DNA of 9,060 bases from Bacteroidales bacterium (GTDB lineage Bacteria > Bacteroidota > Bacteroidia > Bacteroidales > UBA4417). The DNA lies in the NCBI GenBank assembly GCA_025350385.1, contig JANXXZ010000204.1, positions 1-9,060 on the forward strand, written 5' to 3'. The position numbers and the translations under genes were made by a program. Position 1 is the first letter of the stretch; each line of letters opens with the position of its first letter. Shown piece by piece: positions 7,031-9,060 of the stretch. The notes under the pieces are model-generated. The model did no database searches. It was not told the DNA's origin and saw only the letters and a list, made by a program, of their open reading frames with translations.

Positions 7031-8137
7031 ATGATTTCAAATTCAATCAGCGATCCTAAACTCTCATCCAAATTCCGTGAATTATGGAGAATTGTGGGAA
7101 ATTCACCCTTACTGGTAATCAGCTTCAGGTATAAGGGGAAAACCCGCATTCTCTACACAAAGATGGAGCAATTCAATATTACAGGAAGCATTAAGGATCG
7201 AATGGCTCTGTATATTCTTCAAAGAGCCTATGAAACCGGGCAGATCAAACCCGGCGACCGGATAGTTGAAGCAACCAGCGGAAATACAGGGATCGCTTTT
7301 GCAGCTATTGGGAAAGCTCTTGGGCATGAAGTAAGTATCGTTATGCCCGACTGGATGAGTAAGGAACGTGTTGACATTATCCGTAGCCTGGGGGCCACCA
7401 TAATTCCGGTTTCAAAAGAGCAGGGTGGATTTTTAGGAAGTATACGAATGACTGAGCAGATAGCGGCATCCCAACCCAACATATTTCTCCCCAGGCAATT
7501 TGCCAATCCGGCCAATGCTGAAGCACATGAATTTACCACAGGTCCCGAAATCTGGTGGCAGATGGATTCGCATGATATCGTTCCTGATGCATTTGTTGCC
7601 GGTGTAGGCACAGGCGGTACCGTCATGGGAATAGGGAAATTCTTCAAATCAATGAAACAAGATATAAAGGTTCATCCCCTTGAACCTTCCGAATCCCCTA
7701 CCCTCTCGACAGGATGTAAAGTCGGGAACCATCGTATCCAGGGTATTTCTGATGAATTTATTCCTGATCTCTTAAAACTTGATCATCTTGACCGTGTAAT
7801 AACAATTAACGACGGAGATGCCATCCTGATGGCCCAGCAACTGGCAGCCAAACTGGGACTGGCAGTAGGAATTTCGTCCGGGGCAAACTTTCTTGGCGCA
7901 CTTAAGGTGCAGAATGAAATTGGAAGCGATACCACGGTTGTTACCGTCTTTTCTGACAGTAACAAGAAATACCTAAGTACTGACCTGATGCGCGAGGAAA
8001 AGGTGAAGGTCGGTTACTTGTCACCTGATGTTGTATTACTCGATTTTTCAGTATTCAAAAGAGTTTGTAAGACTTGCTGCGATCAGCTCAATTGCAGTGC
8101 GCATGCTGCTCATACCTGTCATGCCAGTAGTAACTAA
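7031..8137 (+). CDS. Cysteine synthase family protein (CysK/CysM-like, PLP-dependent) with Cys/His-rich C-terminal tail
   Basis: This encodes 368 residues of a fold-type II PLP enzyme expected to make cysteine from O-acetylserine (or a related activated serine) and sulfide in the cytoplasm. Motifs: VGNSPLL (22-28); TGSIKDR (51-57), with PLP lysine K55; EATSGNTG (80-87), the substrate-binding loop; GVGTGGT (191-197), the PLP phosphate loop; HRIQGI (234-239); GISSGA (280-285); and FSDSNKKYLST (307-317), where S310 corresponds to the serine near the pyridine nitrogen. Typical CysK is about 315-325 residues. The extra length is a short N-terminal extension and a tail from about 340, in which C346, C349, C350, C355 and C363 alternate with H358, H361 and H364. 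The tail is not part of the canonical fold and may bind metal or a redox partner. No Shine-Dalgarno sequence precedes the ATG, as is common in Bacteroidota. CysK, CysM and cystathionine beta-synthase-like activity cannot be told apart from sequence alone. Confidence 0.9.
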   Translation: MISNSISDPKLSSKFRELWRIVGNSPLLVISFRYKGKTRILYTKMEQFNITGSIKDRMALYILQRAYETGQIKPGDRIVEATSGNTGIAFAAIGKALGHEVSIVMPDWMSKERVDIIRSLGATIIPVSKEQGGFLGSIRMTEQIAASQPNIFLPRQFANPANAEAHEFTTGPEIWWQMDSHDIVPDAFVAGVGTGGTVMGIGKFFKSMKQDIKVHPLEPSESPTLSTGCKVGNHRIQGISDEFIPDLLKLDHLDRVITINDGDAILMAQQLAAKLGLAVGISSGANFLGALKVQNEIGSDTTVVTVFSDSNKKYLSTDLMREEKVKVGYLSPDVVLLDFSVFKRVCKTCCDQLNCSAHAAHTCHASSN

Positions 8138-8150
8138 AACTGGTTATTGA

Positions 8151-9059
8151 CTATCTCAGTTTGTGTAAGATGATCAGGGTAATTTCAGGCTTAATTCCCA
8201 CCCTTCCCGGGAAACCTAGGTGACCGAGACCCCGGTTTACATATAAATATTGATCATTACCATCAATGCCTTTGCTGTCATAAATGCCCGCCCATTCAGG
8301 AAACATCCATTCGGCAGGACTCCAGCGGTAGTTGCCTGTCTCCCAGCCCATTTGCATTGCATGCGTATGTCCTGATAAGGTAAGAGCAATAGACGGATAT
8401 TTTTTCAATACCTCTGCCTTCCAATGAGTAGGATCGTGCGAAAGGAGAATTTTTACCGGAACACCCTCAGCTCCTGAAATGGCTTTGGACAGATCGCCCC
8501 TTCTTCCCCACATCTTGTTAACACTCCAGTTTTCAACTCCCAGTAAAGCTATTGAATCATTTCCTTCATGAAGGAAAGAGTGCGAGTTCCTCATCAGTTG
8601 CCAGCCAAGTTTATTATAAAATGCCTGAAGATCTTTATCATTCATTGCTTTTTCGGCCGGGCTGTCCCATTTCACATAATCTCCATAATCATGGTTACCC
8701 AGGATGGAATAAATACCAGTCGGAGCTTTCATTTGGTGAAGGACATTTTCGAACCTCCAGGCTTCACTGGTTGTAAAATTTACCATATCACCCGTAAACA
8801 ATATAACATCCGGTTTCTGATCATTAACGAGTTGAACAGCTCTTTGCAATGGTTTTTCCGATAACCAGCTACCAAGATGTATATCCGAAAGTTGTACGAT
8901 CCTAAACCCTTCAAATCCGGCCGGCAAATCTTTAATTTCTATATTAACAGTTCTGACCTTAAAATCATAGACCCAAAAGAAGAACCCTGAAAAAATCAGT
9001 CCTGCCAGCAACGTTCCGAGGAGAATTCCAGCCGAGATAAAAAACCGGAATCTCTTCCA
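8151..9059 (-). CDS. Membrane-anchored calcineurin-like metallophosphoesterase (N-terminus outside window)
   Basis: The minus-strand frame is open from the right edge down to the TAG at 8151-8153. All five metal-site motifs of calcineurin-like phosphoesterases are present, numbered from the TTG at 9011: SDIHLG (D43, H45), TGDMV (D75), GNHDYGDY (N106, H107), SHDPTHW (H192) and SGHTHAMQMG (H215, H217). The ending NRGLGHLGFPGRVGIKPEI is typical of the YkuE/YaeI branch, membrane-associated phosphohydrolases that include lipid-pyrophosphate enzymes. The frame continues upstream of the TTG without a stop as WKRFRFF followed by a hydrophobic stretch, forming one transmembrane helix (roughly FFISAGILLGTLLAGLIF and on) with basic residues before it. 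The gene is therefore cut by the window edge and the TTG is not the start. The catalytic domain should follow the helix and lie outside the cytoplasm. The substrate is unknown. The gene converges on the cysteine synthase gene with 13 bp between stop codons. Confidence 0.9.
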   Translation of the reverse strand, partial: WKRFRFFISAGILLGTLLAGLIFSGFFFWVYDFKVRTVNIEIKDLPAGFEGFRIVQLSDIHLGSWLSEKPLQRAVQLVNDQKPDVILFTGDMVNFTTSEAWRFENVLHQMKAPTGIYSILGNHDYGDYVKWDSPAEKAMNDKDLQAFYNKLGWQLMRNSHSFLHEGNDSIALLGVENWSVNKMWGRRGDLSKAISGAEGVPVKILLSHDPTHWKAEVLKKYPSIALTLSGHTHAMQMGWETGNYRWSPAEWMFPEWAGIYDSKGIDGNDQYLYVNRGLGHLGFPGRVGIKPEITLIILHKLR

Positions 9060-9060
9060 T

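Noticed and set aside
7228..7647. Minus-strand open frame of 139 codons inside the cysteine synthase gene
   Set aside because: It is entirely antisense to conserved CysK motifs and shows no domain of its own.
8137..8162. Bidirectional terminator between the convergent genes (AAACTG ... CAGTTT)
   Set aside because: The stem is only 6 bp with a 14-base loop and no T-run. It is too weak to call, although a terminator would be expected here.
8568..8864. Plus-strand open frame of 98 codons opposite the metallophosphoesterase
   Set aside because: The opposite strand carries the conserved GNHD and GD motifs over this interval, so this frame is a shadow.
8952..9011. TTG at 9011 as the start of the metallophosphoesterase
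   Set aside because: The frame stays open to the window edge and the upstream codons (WKRFRFF and a hydrophobic run) complete a transmembrane helix that the TTG would cut in half.
9058..9060. Minus-strand ATG at the right edge as the metallophosphoesterase start
   Set aside because: It is out of frame with the phosphoesterase and its own frame reaches a TGA after about 30 codons.

Overview
The window looks like chromosome of a Bacteroidota bacterium, probably from the Bacteroidales or a nearby order. This is inferred from the protein types, from start codons that mostly lack a Shine-Dalgarno sequence, and from TAnnTTTG-like promoter elements. There is no 16S or other marker gene to confirm it. 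Coding sequence fills most of the window and I see no mobile element, RNA gene or CRISPR array.

Layout, left to right. (1) 1-240, plus strand: the C-terminal end of a LolD-type ABC transporter ATPase, cut by the left edge. (2) 439-5154, plus strand: a very large exported protein of 1571 residues. It has a signal peptide, 25 tandem TPR-like units of about 57 residues, and a C-terminal domain of about 109 residues that looks beta-rich. (3) 5343-6845, plus strand: a class V (NifS/SufS-like) PLP-dependent enzyme with the PLP lysine and a CxC active-site loop. (4) 7031-8137, plus strand: a CysK/CysM-family cysteine synthase with an unusual Cys/His-rich C-terminal tail. (5) 8151-9059, minus strand: a membrane-anchored calcineurin-like metallophosphoesterase, cut by the right edge and convergent with gene 4, with 13 bp between the stop codons.

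Genes 3 and 4 are neighbouring PLP enzymes of likely sulfur amino acid chemistry. One is expected to make cysteine and the other may take sulfur (or an amino or halide group) from a substrate of this class. A functional link is inference, since a probable promoter lies between them. The other genes have no obvious pathway connection.

The most unusual non-coding signal is a pair of degenerate 7-bp-period arrays. One starts directly after the stop codon of the repeat protein (5155-5273). The other starts inside the 3' end of the class V enzyme gene and supplies its last ten codons and its stop (6813-6868). Both follow the same loose pattern nGnAnnn on the same strand, and both sit exactly at a gene 3' end. 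The giant repeat protein also appears to carry a five-unit higher-order repeat, which suggests that it grew by block duplication.
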